A stretch of 64,000 nucleotides of DNA, from the NCBI GenBank assembly GCA_019240115.1, contig JAFAYV010000071.1, positions 1-64,000 of the forward strand, read 5' to 3'. The translations under genes were made by a program, and so were the position numbers. Position 1 is the stretch's first letter. Each line of letters opens with the position of its first letter. This document shows positions 35,288-43,629 of the stretch, piece by piece. The stretch comes from Solirubrobacterales bacterium. Lineage in GTDB: Bacteria; Actinomycetota; Thermoleophilia; Solirubrobacterales; Solirubrobacteraceae. The notes under the pieces are model-generated. The model saw only the letters and a list, made by a program, of their open reading frames with translations, was not told where the DNA came from and did not search any database.

Positions 35288-35967
35288 CCCGCCGCGTCCT
35301 CGCCGTCGACGACGAGCTGCAGATCCTCCGGGCGCTGCGGCTGATCTTGCGGGGCGAGGGCTACGAGGTGCTGACCGCCGCCGGCGTGCAGGACGCTCTG
35401 GATCGCACGGCGCTGACTCCCGTGGACGCCGCGATCGTCGACCTGCTGCTGCCCGACGGCGACGGAGTGCAGCTGTGTCGGCGCCTGCGCGAGTGGAGCA
35501 CGATGCCGATCATCGTCCTCTCGGCGGTCGGGGAGGAGGAGCAGAAGGTCCGGGCGCTGCGGGCCGGCGCCGACGACTACATCACGAAGCCGTTCGGGCC
35601 CGGCGAGCTGGTCGCCCGGCTGGAGGCGGTGCTGCGCCGGGTCGTGACCGAGCCCGAGCCGGCCAGCTTCTCGGCCGCCGGCCTCGAGGTAGACCTGGTC
35701 GCTCACGTCGTCCGCCGCGATGGGCAGGCGATCCATCTCACGCCGACCGAGTTCTCGCTGCTGCGTGCGCTGGTGGTCAACCGAGGGCGGCTGATGACCC
35801 ACCGCGCGCTGCTGACCGACATCTGGGGTCCGGAGTACGCCGACGACGTCACCGTCCTGCGCGGGCAGATCGCCAACCTGCGGCGCAAGCTCGAGCCGAC
35901 GTCGGGGCCACGGCGCCACTACGTCCGCACCGAACCGGGAATCGGCTACCGCTTCGACCCGCGCTGA
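35281..35967 (+). CDS. kdpE: Response regulator KdpE
   Basis: The 228-residue OmpR-type regulator has receiver residues D10/D11, phospho-acceptor Asp54 in AIVDLLLPDGDG, and Lys in DDYITKPFGPGEL. The winged-helix domain has IHLTPTEFSLLRALVVNRG, THRALLTDIWGPEYADD and LRRKLEPTSGPRRHYVRTEPGIGYRF, closely following KdpE. GTG 35281 is preceded by GGAGG. It should activate the kdp pump genes 3 kb downstream. Confidence 0.92.
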   Translation: MSARRVLAVDDELQILRALRLILRGEGYEVLTAAGVQDALDRTALTPVDAAIVDLLLPDGDGVQLCRRLREWSTMPIIVLSAVGEEEQKVRALRAGADDYITKPFGPGELVARLEAVLRRVVTEPEPASFSAAGLEVDLVAHVVRRDGQAIHLTPTEFSLLRALVVNRGRLMTHRALLTDIWGPEYADDVTVLRGQIANLRRKLEPTSGPRRHYVRTEPGIGYRFDPR

Positions 35968-36019
35968 GCTGGTGCCGCGCGCGGGCGGCGCCGTCGACGG
36001 AACGTTCATCCCGCCGATC

Positions 36020-36042
36020 GCGGGAGCGCCCGCCTCTCCCGC
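36020..36042 (+). terminator. Stem-loop after kdpE
   Basis: GCGGGAG (36020-36026) pairs with CTCCCGC (36036-36042) over a 9-nt loop, 53 bp past the kdpE stop. There is no T run. The rest of the 315-bp gap up to 36282 shows nothing else I recognise. Confidence 0.4.
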
Positions 36043-36282
36043 CCGACCCGATGCATGGCCGGGGGTGGCGCGACTTCGGCTCGCCGCGTAAGAGCTCGAC
36101 GTCGTCTCACCCACGTGAGGCGGTGGTCGTACGACTTGCGGCGGGCGCGGGATCGCTCGATGTCGTCTTGCCCCCGGGCGCGGTCGGGGTGGCAGCCGGA
36201 ACGTCGTCCCAGACCGGCTTATTGACGGCCACCCCCCGATGGCCACCCCCGGCGTGTGCCGGAACTCAGACGGTGCCGACCA

Positions 36283-36765
36283 CTAGACGTAGAGCACCAT
36301 CTGGTGCACGGCGAAGGCGAAGAACGTCGCCAGCAGGCTCCACGTCGTCGGCCAGCTCAAGGTGCGAAGGAACGACCGCTGCCAGCGTCCGGCGCTGACC
36401 ACGTATCCGAACAGGACCGCGAGCAGGATCGCGAAGACGATGATCGCCGCGATTGCGGAGAGAGCGAGCCCGATGACCGGCGCCACGATGAGCCCGAGCA
36501 CGAGCCAGATCCCGATCGCCAGCACGTCGACCGACAGACGCGTGCGCTCGCGGCCGACGATCGTCATGAAGCCGCCGGCGCCGACGACCGCGGCGACCAT
36601 GAACACGCCGAGCGGCCAGTGCGAGCCGAAGCCGAAGATGGCGCCCATCAGATGCCCGCCGATCCACAGCAGGAACGGATCGACGAGGGCGACCGCCACA
36701 TAGCAGGCGAACATGTCGGTTGGCTTGTCCCACGGGTTGGCGAACACCGGCCGCCGGGGGACCAT
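36283..36765 (-). CDS. Unrecognised membrane protein, about five TM segments
   Basis: The minus-strand frame encodes PVFANPWDKPTDMFACYVAVALVDP, then hydrophobic segments GVFMVAAVVGAGGFMTIVG, VLAIGIWLVLGLIVAPVIGL, IAAIIVFAILLAVLFGYVV and LLATFFAFAVHQMVLYV. No family is recognised. ATG 36765 is suggested because the 55 residues before it (to 36930) are poorly patterned. It is divergent from the kdp-side genes and could be linked to ion transport, but that is only context. Confidence 0.65.
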   Translation of the reverse strand: MVPRRPVFANPWDKPTDMFACYVAVALVDPFLLWIGGHLMGAIFGFGSHWPLGVFMVAAVVGAGGFMTIVGRERTRLSVDVLAIGIWLVLGLIVAPVIGLALSAIAAIIVFAILLAVLFGYVVSAGRWQRSFLRTLSWPTTWSLLATFFAFAVHQMVLYV

Positions 36766-36902
36766 CGCCTCCCGCAGCGCCGAGCCGCTCAACGCGGCGC
36801 GCAGTGAGCCCGAGCTTTCCGGTTCGGAGGCCAACGCGTCCCGGATGCTACCGGGCCATGCGTGGAGAACGGGATCAGTTCGCGTGCCTGCTCTCGTCGC
36901 CC

Positions 36903-36952
36903 GGCAGGCAGGAATCTGTGCGTCGCCCACCGGATGGTGTTCGCGCGCTCGA
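36903..36952 (+). repeat. kdp-upstream repeat, copy C
   Basis: GGAATCTGTGCGTCGCCCACCGGAT-type sequence (36911-36935) matches copy B at 38791 (AATCTGTACGTCGCACACCGGAT) with two differences over 23 bases, then drifts. It lies about 60 bp before the GTG of the frameshifted gene at 37009, in a promoter-like position. Confidence 0.6.
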
Positions 36953-37008
36953 CCGAGGCTCGCCCGCGGCTCGGGGATGCTCGCTCACACACCGCGGGTG
37001 GTTACCCT

Positions 37009-37859
37009 GTGCTGTTCATTTCGATCACCGCACAAAGGACGCCGCGAGATGAGCCCGACTACTGGCTCGGCTACGGGACTCACGCCACCCCCGACGAGGG
37101 GCGGTGCGCGATGGAGTGGGTCAGCTTCTTGGCCGGCGAACCCCACGGCGATCAACCGGCGTGCGTGAGCACTGTGCTGCGAGCGTTCTGCACGACGCTC
37201 AACGACAGCCTTCAGGACGCGCCCGGCAACGGCTGCGTCCCTACCTGGCGCGCACGATCGGCACCGCTGATGATGGGCTCGACGAGGCGCGTTCGTGGAT
37301 CGCGATGGATTGGCTGATCCGCGTCTATGCGCCGAGCTGGCTGGTCGCGGCCGAGTTGACCGGGTCGGCGCGCCGCCTCGCGGCACTGCCCCCGGTCGCG
37401 GGCGCCGAGGAGCTCCACGGCGCGCTGCTCGCGCTCGCGCCCGCGAGACGCGAGGCGCGCGCGGCGTGGTCGGCGACGCCGGGCGCGTCCAGGCTTCCGG
37501 CTCGGGGGCCGTGGACCGCCGGCCGCGCCGTCGCTCGGGAGGCGGCGTGGGAGTCGGGCGGAGCCGCCGCGTGGGCCGCTGCGCGCCTCGCGATCGGGGA
37601 CATCGCCGGCGACCGAGCGCGCGCTGCTGCCCGGGAGATCGCCGGCGACGCCGCCGCCACGGTCGCGCGAAGCACGCGACTCGTCACGAGCCGCGCCGCC
37701 GCCCGGGTGCAGGCGCGGGCGGCTCTGGCCCCGACCCTGAGGGAGCTCGAGCGGTCGGCGCTTGCTCTGCTGGATCGGATGCTGCCGACAGCGCCGCTGA
37801 GCCCCGGGCTCGTTGATGGTGCCGGCCGGTGGCGGTGGCCGGCCGCAGCGGCGTCGTGA
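37009..37859 (+). pseudogene. Conserved actinobacterial hypothetical gene with a single frameshift
   Basis: From GTG 37009 the first frame reads DYWLGYGTHATPDEGRCAMEW, VSFLAGEPHGDQPACVSTVL and AFCTTLNDSLQD. Near 37218 the conserved sequence moves to another frame: ARQRLRPYLARTIGTADDGLDEARSWIAMDWLIRVYAPSWL, then WTAGRAVAREAAWESGGAAAWAAARLAIGDIAG and a C-terminal LLDRMLPT. Together they make one continuous protein of about 280 residues of a conserved family of unknown function. Loss of one base at 37215-37220 explains the break; a sequencing error is possible. Confidence 0.8.
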
Positions 37860-38090
37860 CGCGCTCGGGCTCCGGCGACACTCGAAGACACGACCGAGAA
37901 GCTGAATCATCAGTAGCGGCGCCGTGCCTGGCCAGAGCTGATCCACGAGCGCCCGCCGACCGTCCGAGGCAGGCGCTGCGATCGCTTCCGACGGTGGGTC
38001 CGCGTGACGCTCGTCGTCCGCATCGAGGGATGTTGCGAGGCCAGCCCGGTGATCTCGCTGGACGTCCGGGCCTTGGTTGACCCTCGGCAC

Positions 38091-38142
38091 CTGTAGACAA
38101 TCTGTATGCGCGGTGGCCCCTTCTGTACGCGCCGTGTACGGG
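38091..38142 (+). repeat. kdp-upstream repeat, copy A
   Basis: CTGTAGACAATCTGTATGCG and TTCTGTACGCGCCGTGTACG share with copy B (38784) the frame CTGTAGnnAATCTGTAyG...TTCTGTACGCGsCGTrTACGG at identical spacing. It lies about 67 bp before the ATG at 38209. Confidence 0.7.
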
Positions 38143-38208
38143 CTTTCGGCGATCGTTGCCGCCGATGGCATCCGGTTGTGTCGCATCGCACCCCGCCGCT
38201 CGCCGTTG

Positions 38209-38760
38209 ATGCGGCTCACGTGGCGATACCGGCCTCGCGTCAGCCTGCACCGGCGGTCGCGGCAACTGCGGCGCCGGCTCGAGGGCCAGCTCCCGAAGGA
38301 GAGTCCGGCGGTCGGCGCCGCCGCCCGGGCGCTGCGGGTCAAAGCGATTCCAGACGCGCTGGACCGGGCCGGTCTGGCCCTCGCGATGCGCCAGATCGCC
38401 TCCGACGCCGAGCGCCCCGGCGCAACGCTGGACGAGTCGATATGTGGGGTGGCGGTGCTTCAGTGGCGCGAGGGGCTGCTGGGACTGGCCGGACGACTGG
38501 AAGGGGAGCAAGGGTCCGCTGCGCTTGATTTTCGCGAGATCACGCGGGCACGACGTCGTCCCACCAATGGGCTGGGACAGCCTCGCCGCGCTCGCGCGCA
38601 CGCAGGCGCCCCAGAGGCGATGCGACTGATCGCCGAACAGCTTTCGCTGTGGCACCGCTGGGGGCGTCCGGTGGAGATGGAGCCCGGATGCGTCGTGTGG
38701 AGATGTGAGCGCTGCGGCGCGCTCGCGACCACCGACGGTCCCGCCGCGCGCCCCCGGTAG
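38209..38760 (+). CDS. Unrecognised hypothetical protein, 183 aa
   Basis: The protein starts RLTWRYRPRVSLHRRSRQLRRRLEGQLP and continues with helical, Ala/Arg-rich sequence AVGAAARALRVKAIPDALDRAGLALAMRQIASDAERP. The N-terminal 110 residues resemble small hypothetical proteins found near kdp genes in related actinobacteria (from memory). The last 60 residues, with a CERC pair, look unrelated and may come from a frameshift or recombination. No function is proposed. Repeat copies A and B flank it. Confidence 0.5.
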   Translation: MRLTWRYRPRVSLHRRSRQLRRRLEGQLPKESPAVGAAARALRVKAIPDALDRAGLALAMRQIASDAERPGATLDESICGVAVLQWREGLLGLAGRLEGEQGSAALDFREITRARRRPTNGLGQPRRARAHAGAPEAMRLIAEQLSLWHRWGRPVEMEPGCVVWRCERCGALATTDGPAARPR

Positions 38761-38783
38761 GCAAGGCCCCCGCGGGCGACCGC

Positions 38784-38834
38784 CTGTAGGAAATCTGTAC
38801 GTCGCACACCGGATTCTGTACGCGGCGTATACGG
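38784..38834 (+). repeat. kdp-upstream repeat, copy B, in the kdp promoter region
   Basis: CTGTAGGAAATCTGTACGTC and ATTCTGTACGCGGCGTATAC repeat copy A at the same spacing and share the central ACACCGGAT with copy C. It ends 13 bp before the first small kdp open frame (ATG 38848), so it occupies the kdp promoter and leader. It may hold KdpE binding sites (direct TCTGTACG repeats 26 bp apart). Confidence 0.7.
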
Positions 38835-38847
38835 CCCGGCCCCCACC

Positions 38848-38937
38848 ATGCTCGACATGGATTTCTTCGCGGTGTTCCTCGCGCTGGTCGCGTTCGTGCT
38901 CCTCTACCTCCTGATCGAGGGGATCGATCGGATATGA
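38848..38937 (+). CDS. 29-aa single-pass membrane peptide upstream of kdpF
   Basis: ATG 38848 opens a 29-codon frame encoding MLDMDFFAVFLALVAFVLLY and then LLIEGIDRI. It has one hydrophobic helix with acidic residues at the N-terminus and near the C-terminus. Similar tiny proteins precede kdpF in other actinobacteria. It may be a Kdp accessory subunit or leader peptide. It is transcribed with kdpF-A-C-B. Confidence 0.7.
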   Translation: MLDMDFFAVFLALVAFVLLYLLIEGIDRI

Positions 38938-39003
38938 GCAGCCGGACGACCCGCGCCGCGACCTGTCATCCGAGCCCGGATGGCGAGGGGTCGCGATGAG
39001 CGC
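38938..39003 (+). repeat. Intergenic cassette, diverged copy 3
   Basis: GCAGCCGGACGACCCGCGC and CGGATGGCGAGGGGTCGCGATG resemble the two ends of copy 1 (GCAGCCGGATGACTCACGC; TGGATGGCGAGCGGAGGCGAT), and the sequence again fills the gap from a stop codon to a start codon. The middle differs, so the match could be partly chance. Confidence 0.4.
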
Positions 39004-39085
39004 GGGGGACCTGTTCGGACTGATCGTGTCCGCGATCGTCTGCGTCTACCTCCTGTACGCGCTGCTGCGCGGCGAGCGGTTCTAG
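38996..39085 (+). CDS. kdpF: Potassium-transporting ATPase subunit KdpF
   Basis: The 29-residue peptide MSAGDLFGLIVSAIVCVYLL then YALLRGERF has the KdpF pattern: one membrane helix followed by YALLRxExF. KdpF stabilises the KdpFABC complex. It lies 40 bp upstream of kdpA in the standard position. Confidence 0.9.
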   Translation: MSAGDLFGLIVSAIVCVYLLYALLRGERF

Positions 39086-39125
39086 TGCCCGCTCGGTGCC
39101 GCACGACCGACCGACGGAGATACCG

Positions 39126-40880
39126 GTGACGTTCACCGGCTGGCTGACGATCTTCGGCTTCGCGGCGATCCTCACCGCGCTGGCGCTGCCGTTCGGCCGC
39201 TACCTGGCGGCCGTGTATACCGGCGGGCGCACCTGGCTGGACCCCGTGCTGGGTGCGCCCGAGCGCTTCCTCTATCGCCTGCTGCGCGCCGACCCGAGCG
39301 AGGGCCAGGACTGGCGGACCTACGCCAAGAGCCTGATCGTGTTCTCGCTGGCCGGGTGGCTGCTGCTGTTCCTGATCCTGCGCACGCAGACGCTGTGGGA
39401 CTTCACCGGCCTGAACCCGCTGCACTACCACTCGGCGCCGTGGAACGTGACGTTCAACACGACGTCGTCGTTTCTGACCAACACGAACTGGCAGTACTAC
39501 GGCGGCGAGACGACGATGAGCTACTTCAGCCAGATGGCGGGGCTGACGGTGCAGAACTTCCTCTCCGCGGGCGTGGGGATCGTGGTCGCGGTGGCGCTGA
39601 TCCGCGGGATCGTGTCGCGCGGCGGCTCGAGCCTGGGCAACTTCTGGCAGGACATCGTCCGGACGGTGCTCTACGTGCTGTTGCCGCTGTCGATCGTCGT
39701 CGCGCTCGTCCTGGTCTTCCAGGGCAGCATCCAGACGTTCTCGACCTACCTCGTCAGCCACGGCCTGACCAGCGGGGGCAGCCAGTCGATCGCCGTGGGC
39801 CCGGTCGCCTCGCAGGAGGCGATCAAGGAGCTCGGCACCAACGGCGGCGGCTTCTTCAACGTCAACTCGGCGCACCCGTTCGAGAACCCGACCGGCTTCA
39901 CCAACCTCGTCGAGATGCTGGCGGTCCTGATCATCCCGGCGGCGCTCGTGTTCACCTACGGCCGGATGACCGGCAGCCGCCGCCAGGGTTACGCGATCTA
40001 CGCGACGATGATGGTGATGTTCCTCGGGGCGGCGGTCGTGTGCTACGTCGCCGAGGCCCACGGCTCCCCCGCCCAGCACGCCGCGGGCATCCACCACGGG
40101 GGCAACCTCGAGGGCAAGGAGCAGCGTTTCGGGATCGCCGGCTCGGCGCTGTTCGACGTCGTCACGACCGTCACCTCGTGCGGAGCCGTCAACAGCGCGA
40201 TCGAGTCGTTCACCGGGATCGGCGGCGCGGTGCCGTTCGCCAACCTGTCGGCGAGCGAGGTCATCTTCGGCGGGGTGGGGACCGGCCTGTACTCGATCCT
40301 GCTCTACGTCCTGCTCGCGGTGTTCATCGGCGGGCTGATGGTCGGCCGTACGCCCGAGTACCTGGGCAAGAAGATCGAGGCGCGGGAGATCAAGCTGGTC
40401 GCGCTGGGCCTGCTGATCACGCCGCTGGCGGCGCTGTTCTCGACCGCGCTGGCGACAGCCAGCCGGGCCGGACGGGCGTCGATCTCGGCGACGGGCGTCG
40501 GGCCGCAGGGATTCTCGGAGTCGTTCTATGCCTACCTGTCGCAGGCCAACAACAACGGCTCCGCGTTCGCCGGTTACGGAGGGTTCGTGCAGCCCAACGC
40601 CGGCAGCCTCGGCTCCCACGGGATCACGTTCGCCGACCTGCTCGGCGGCTTCGAGATGCTGTTCGCCCGCTACGGGCCGATCCTGTTCGCCCTGGCGGTC
40701 GCCGGAACGCTCGTCGGCAAGCGGGTCAGTCCGGCGGGTCTGGGCACGATGCGCACCGACAATCCGACGTTCGTGATCCTGCTCATCGGGGTGATCATCC
40801 TCGTCGGTGCGCTGACGTTCTTCCCCGCCCTGCTCCTCGGACCGATCGTCCAGGGCCTGACCGGACACCTCTACTCATGA
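39126..40880 (+). CDS. kdpA: Potassium-transporting ATPase subunit KdpA
   Basis: The 584-residue protein is the K+-channel-like subunit with ten membrane helices. The four selectivity-filter loops are visible, e.g. TNGGGFFNVNSAHPFENPTGF, VTSCGAVNSAIESFTGIGG and AYLSQANNNGSAFAGYGG. GTG 39126 lies 8 bp after GGAG. The stop overlaps the kdpC start (ATGA), so the two are translationally coupled. It imports potassium at low external concentration together with KdpB. Confidence 0.96.
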   Translation: MTFTGWLTIFGFAAILTALALPFGRYLAAVYTGGRTWLDPVLGAPERFLYRLLRADPSEGQDWRTYAKSLIVFSLAGWLLLFLILRTQTLWDFTGLNPLHYHSAPWNVTFNTTSSFLTNTNWQYYGGETTMSYFSQMAGLTVQNFLSAGVGIVVAVALIRGIVSRGGSSLGNFWQDIVRTVLYVLLPLSIVVALVLVFQGSIQTFSTYLVSHGLTSGGSQSIAVGPVASQEAIKELGTNGGGFFNVNSAHPFENPTGFTNLVEMLAVLIIPAALVFTYGRMTGSRRQGYAIYATMMVMFLGAAVVCYVAEAHGSPAQHAAGIHHGGNLEGKEQRFGIAGSALFDVVTTVTSCGAVNSAIESFTGIGGAVPFANLSASEVIFGGVGTGLYSILLYVLLAVFIGGLMVGRTPEYLGKKIEAREIKLVALGLLITPLAALFSTALATASRAGRASISATGVGPQGFSESFYAYLSQANNNGSAFAGYGGFVQPNAGSLGSHGITFADLLGGFEMLFARYGPILFALAVAGTLVGKRVSPAGLGTMRTDNPTFVILLIGVIILVGALTFFPALLLGPIVQGLTGHLYS

Positions 40881-41527
40881 AACGCATCCTCATCACATCC
40901 GCCATCTCGATGATCGTGTTCACGCTGGCGCTGGGCATCGTCTATCCGCTGGTGATCACCGGGATCAGCCAGCTGGCGTTTCCGGGCAACGCCAACGGTC
41001 AGCAGATCAGGGAGGGCGGTCGCCTGGTCGGCTCGAAGATCATCGGCCAGCAGTTCACAGACGTGGTGCTCAAGCCCGATGCGAAGCCCGAGATGGACTC
41101 GGCCGGCAACCCGGTCACCGTCCCCGACAAGCGCTACTTCCAGACGCGCCCGTCGGGCACCACCCCCGAAGACAACTCGGCGGCGACGACGTTCGCCAAC
41201 CTCGGCCCCAACGACCTGGCCACCAAGCAGGCGATCGTCACCAACATGGACGCCTACCTCGCGCTCGAGCGGCCCTATGACCCCGGACTGACCGCGAGCC
41301 AGGTGCCCGTCGACGCCGTCGACACCTCGGCCTCGGGCATCGATCCCGACATCTCGCCGGCCAACGCCGACATCCAGGCCCACCGCGTCGCCGCGATGCG
41401 CCATCTGACGCTCGCGACCGTGAAGGCGCTGATCGACCAGAACACGGCCGGCCGCGGCCTCGGCTTCTCCGGCGAGCCCTCGGTCGACGTCGTCACGCTC
41501 AACCTCGCCCTGGACGCCAGGAGGTAA
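40877..41527 (+). CDS. kdpC: Potassium-transporting ATPase subunit KdpC
   Basis: The 216-residue protein has an N-terminal membrane helix ([20 protein letters not shown]) and the KdpC domain: [33 protein letters not shown], and a C-terminal [11 protein letters not shown] in place of the usual VNVLxLNxALD. It stabilises nucleotide binding by KdpB. It stands between kdpA and kdpB, which is not the usual A-B-C order. It is 2 bp upstream of kdpB. Confidence 0.95.
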   Translation: MKRILITSAISMIVFTLALGIVYPLVITGISQLAFPGNANGQQIREGGRLVGSKIIGQQFTDVVLKPDAKPEMDSAGNPVTVPDKRYFQTRPSGTTPEDNSAATTFANLGPNDLATKQAIVTNMDAYLALERPYDPGLTASQVPVDAVDTSASGIDPDISPANADIQAHRVAAMRHLTLATVKALIDQNTAGRGLGFSGEPSVDVVTLNLALDARR

Positions 41528-41529
41528 CC

Positions 41530-43623
41530 ATGGCCATCGCCGATCCCCCCGCTCAGCAGAGGCCCACCCGACCCGGCCGATCGCTGTTCACCGGAGACCT
41601 GGCCCGGCGGGCGGTGCTCGACAGCTTCGCAAAGCTCGACCCGCGGGTCCAGATCCGCAACCCCGTGATGTTCGTCGTCGAGCTCGGCGCGTTGATCACG
41701 TCGGTCACCTGGCTGATCCAGGTGTTCGGTGGAGGGCCGCTCGGCGGCGGCCACGAGCCCGCCTGGTACACGTTCACGATCTCGATCTGGCTGTGGCTGA
41801 CGGTCGTGTTCGCCAATCTCGCCGAGGCGTTCGCCGAAGGCCGGGGCCGGGCGCAGGCGGCGACGCTGCGGGCGATGCGCCAGGAGACCGAGGCCCATCT
41901 GCGCGATGGCGGCGTCAAGTCGGCCTCGGAGTTGACCAAGGGCGACGTCGTCGTCGTTGAGGCGGGCGAGCTGATCCCCGGCGATGGCACGGTGATCGAG
42001 GGCATCGCCTCGGTCGACGAGTCGGCGATCACCGGCGAGTCGGCCCCGGTCATCCGCGAGTCCGGCGGCGACCGCAGCGCGGTCACCGGTGGCACCCGCG
42101 TGCTCTCGGACCAGATCGTCGTCGAGATCACCCAGGAGCCGGGGCAGTCGTTCATGGACCGGATGATCGCGCTCGTCGAGGGCGCCGCCCGGCGCAAGAC
42201 CCCGAACGAGATCGCGCTGAACATCCTGCTCGCGGGGCTGACGCTGATCTTCATGATCGTCGTCGCCACGCTGCGCCCGTTCGGCCTGTTCGCGCACACT
42301 CCGATCTCGGAGACGACGCTGATCTCGCTGCTCGTGGCGCTCATCCCGACGACCATCGGCGCGCTGCTCTCGGCGATCGGGATCGCCGGCATGGACCGGC
42401 TCGTGCGCCGCAACGTGCTCGCGCTGTCCGGGCGCGCCGTCGAGGCCTCCGGCGACGTCGACGTCCTGCTGCTCGACAAGACGGGCACGATCACGATCGG
42501 CAACCGCCTCGCGTCGGAGTTCATCCCGATGCCCGGCGTATCGGAGACCGAACTCGCCGAGGTCGCCCAGCTCTCCTCGCTGGCCGACGAGACCCCGGAG
42601 GGGCGGTCGATCGTGGTGCTCGCCAAGCAGTACGGGATCCGCGAGCACGAAATGGCCGACCTGCACACCGAGTTCGTGCCGTTCAGCGCCCAGACGCGGA
42701 TGAGCGGCGTCGACCTCGACGGCCGCAGCCTGCGCAAGGGCGCCGGTGACGCGATCATCGGCTTCGCCGAGCAGGAGGGCGGGCACGCGCCCGACGAGCT
42801 GCAGTCCACGCTGGACCGGATCGGGCGCGAGGGCGGCACGCCGCTGGCGGTCGCGCGCGACAGCCAGATCCTCGGCGTCATCTACCTCAAGGACACGATC
42901 AAGGAGGGCATGCGCGAGCGCTTCGATCAGCTGCGGGCGATGGGGATCCGCACGATCATGATCACCGGCGACAATCGGCTGACCGCGGCCAAGATCGCCG
43001 AGGAGTCCGGAGTCGACGACTTCCTCGCCCAGGCCACGCCGGAGGCCAAGCTGCAGCTGATCCGCGAGCAGCAGGGCACCGGTCGGATGGTCGCGATGAC
43101 CGGCGACGGCACCAACGACGCCCCGGCGCTCGCGCAGGCCGACGTCGGCGTGGCGATGAACACCGGCACCCAGGCGGCCCGCGAGGCCGGCAACATGGTC
43201 GACCTGGACTCCAATCCAACCAAGCTGATTGAGATCGTCGAGGTCGGCAAGCAGCTGCTGATCACCCGGGGCGCGTTGACGACGTTCTCGATCGCCAACG
43301 ACGTCGCCAAGTACTTCGCGATCCTCCCCGCGATCTTCCTCTCCACCTGGGCCACGACGCGGGAGGGCGAGGGGCCGCTGCACGTGCTCAACGTCATGAA
43401 TCTCGGGTCGCCACGCTCGGCGGTCATCTCCGCGATCGTGTTCAACGCCATCGTCATCCCGCTGCTGATCCCGATCTCGCTGAAGGGCGTGGCGTATCGC
43501 GCGATCGGCGCCAGCGCGCTGCTGCGACGCAACCTGCTCATCTACGGCCTCGGCGGCCTGATCGCCCCGTTCATCGGGATCAAGCTGATCGACCTGATCG
43601 TCCACAACCTGCTCGGCGCGTAG
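41530..43623 (+). CDS. kdpB: Potassium-transporting P-type ATPase subunit KdpB
   Basis: The 697-residue catalytic subunit has the TGES loop ([17 protein letters not shown]), the phosphorylation motif [13 protein letters not shown] (Asp near residue 316), the nucleotide-binding segment and the hinge [28 protein letters not shown]. Membrane helices are placed as in KdpB. All catalytic residues look intact. ATG 41530 lies 8 bp after AGGAGG. Confidence 0.97.
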   Translation: MAIADPPAQQRPTRPGRSLFTGDLARRAVLDSFAKLDPRVQIRNPVMFVVELGALITSVTWLIQVFGGGPLGGGHEPAWYTFTISIWLWLTVVFANLAEAFAEGRGRAQAATLRAMRQETEAHLRDGGVKSASELTKGDVVVVEAGELIPGDGTVIEGIASVDESAITGESAPVIRESGGDRSAVTGGTRVLSDQIVVEITQEPGQSFMDRMIALVEGAARRKTPNEIALNILLAGLTLIFMIVVATLRPFGLFAHTPISETTLISLLVALIPTTIGALLSAIGIAGMDRLVRRNVLALSGRAVEASGDVDVLLLDKTGTITIGNRLASEFIPMPGVSETELAEVAQLSSLADETPEGRSIVVLAKQYGIREHEMADLHTEFVPFSAQTRMSGVDLDGRSLRKGAGDAIIGFAEQEGGHAPDELQSTLDRIGREGGTPLAVARDSQILGVIYLKDTIKEGMRERFDQLRAMGIRTIMITGDNRLTAAKIAEESGVDDFLAQATPEAKLQLIREQQGTGRMVAMTGDGTNDAPALAQADVGVAMNTGTQAAREAGNMVDLDSNPTKLIEIVEVGKQLLITRGALTTFSIANDVAKYFAILPAIFLSTWATTREGEGPLHVLNVMNLGSPRSAVISAIVFNAIVIPLLIPISLKGVAYRAIGASALLRRNLLIYGLGGLIAPFIGIKLIDLIVHNLLGA

Positions 43624-43629
43624 TGGCCG

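Noticed and set aside
38904-40868. A 654-codon antisense frame over kdpA
   Set aside because: Same shadow effect; composition is abnormal (RDDRRQ repeats) and there is no family pattern.
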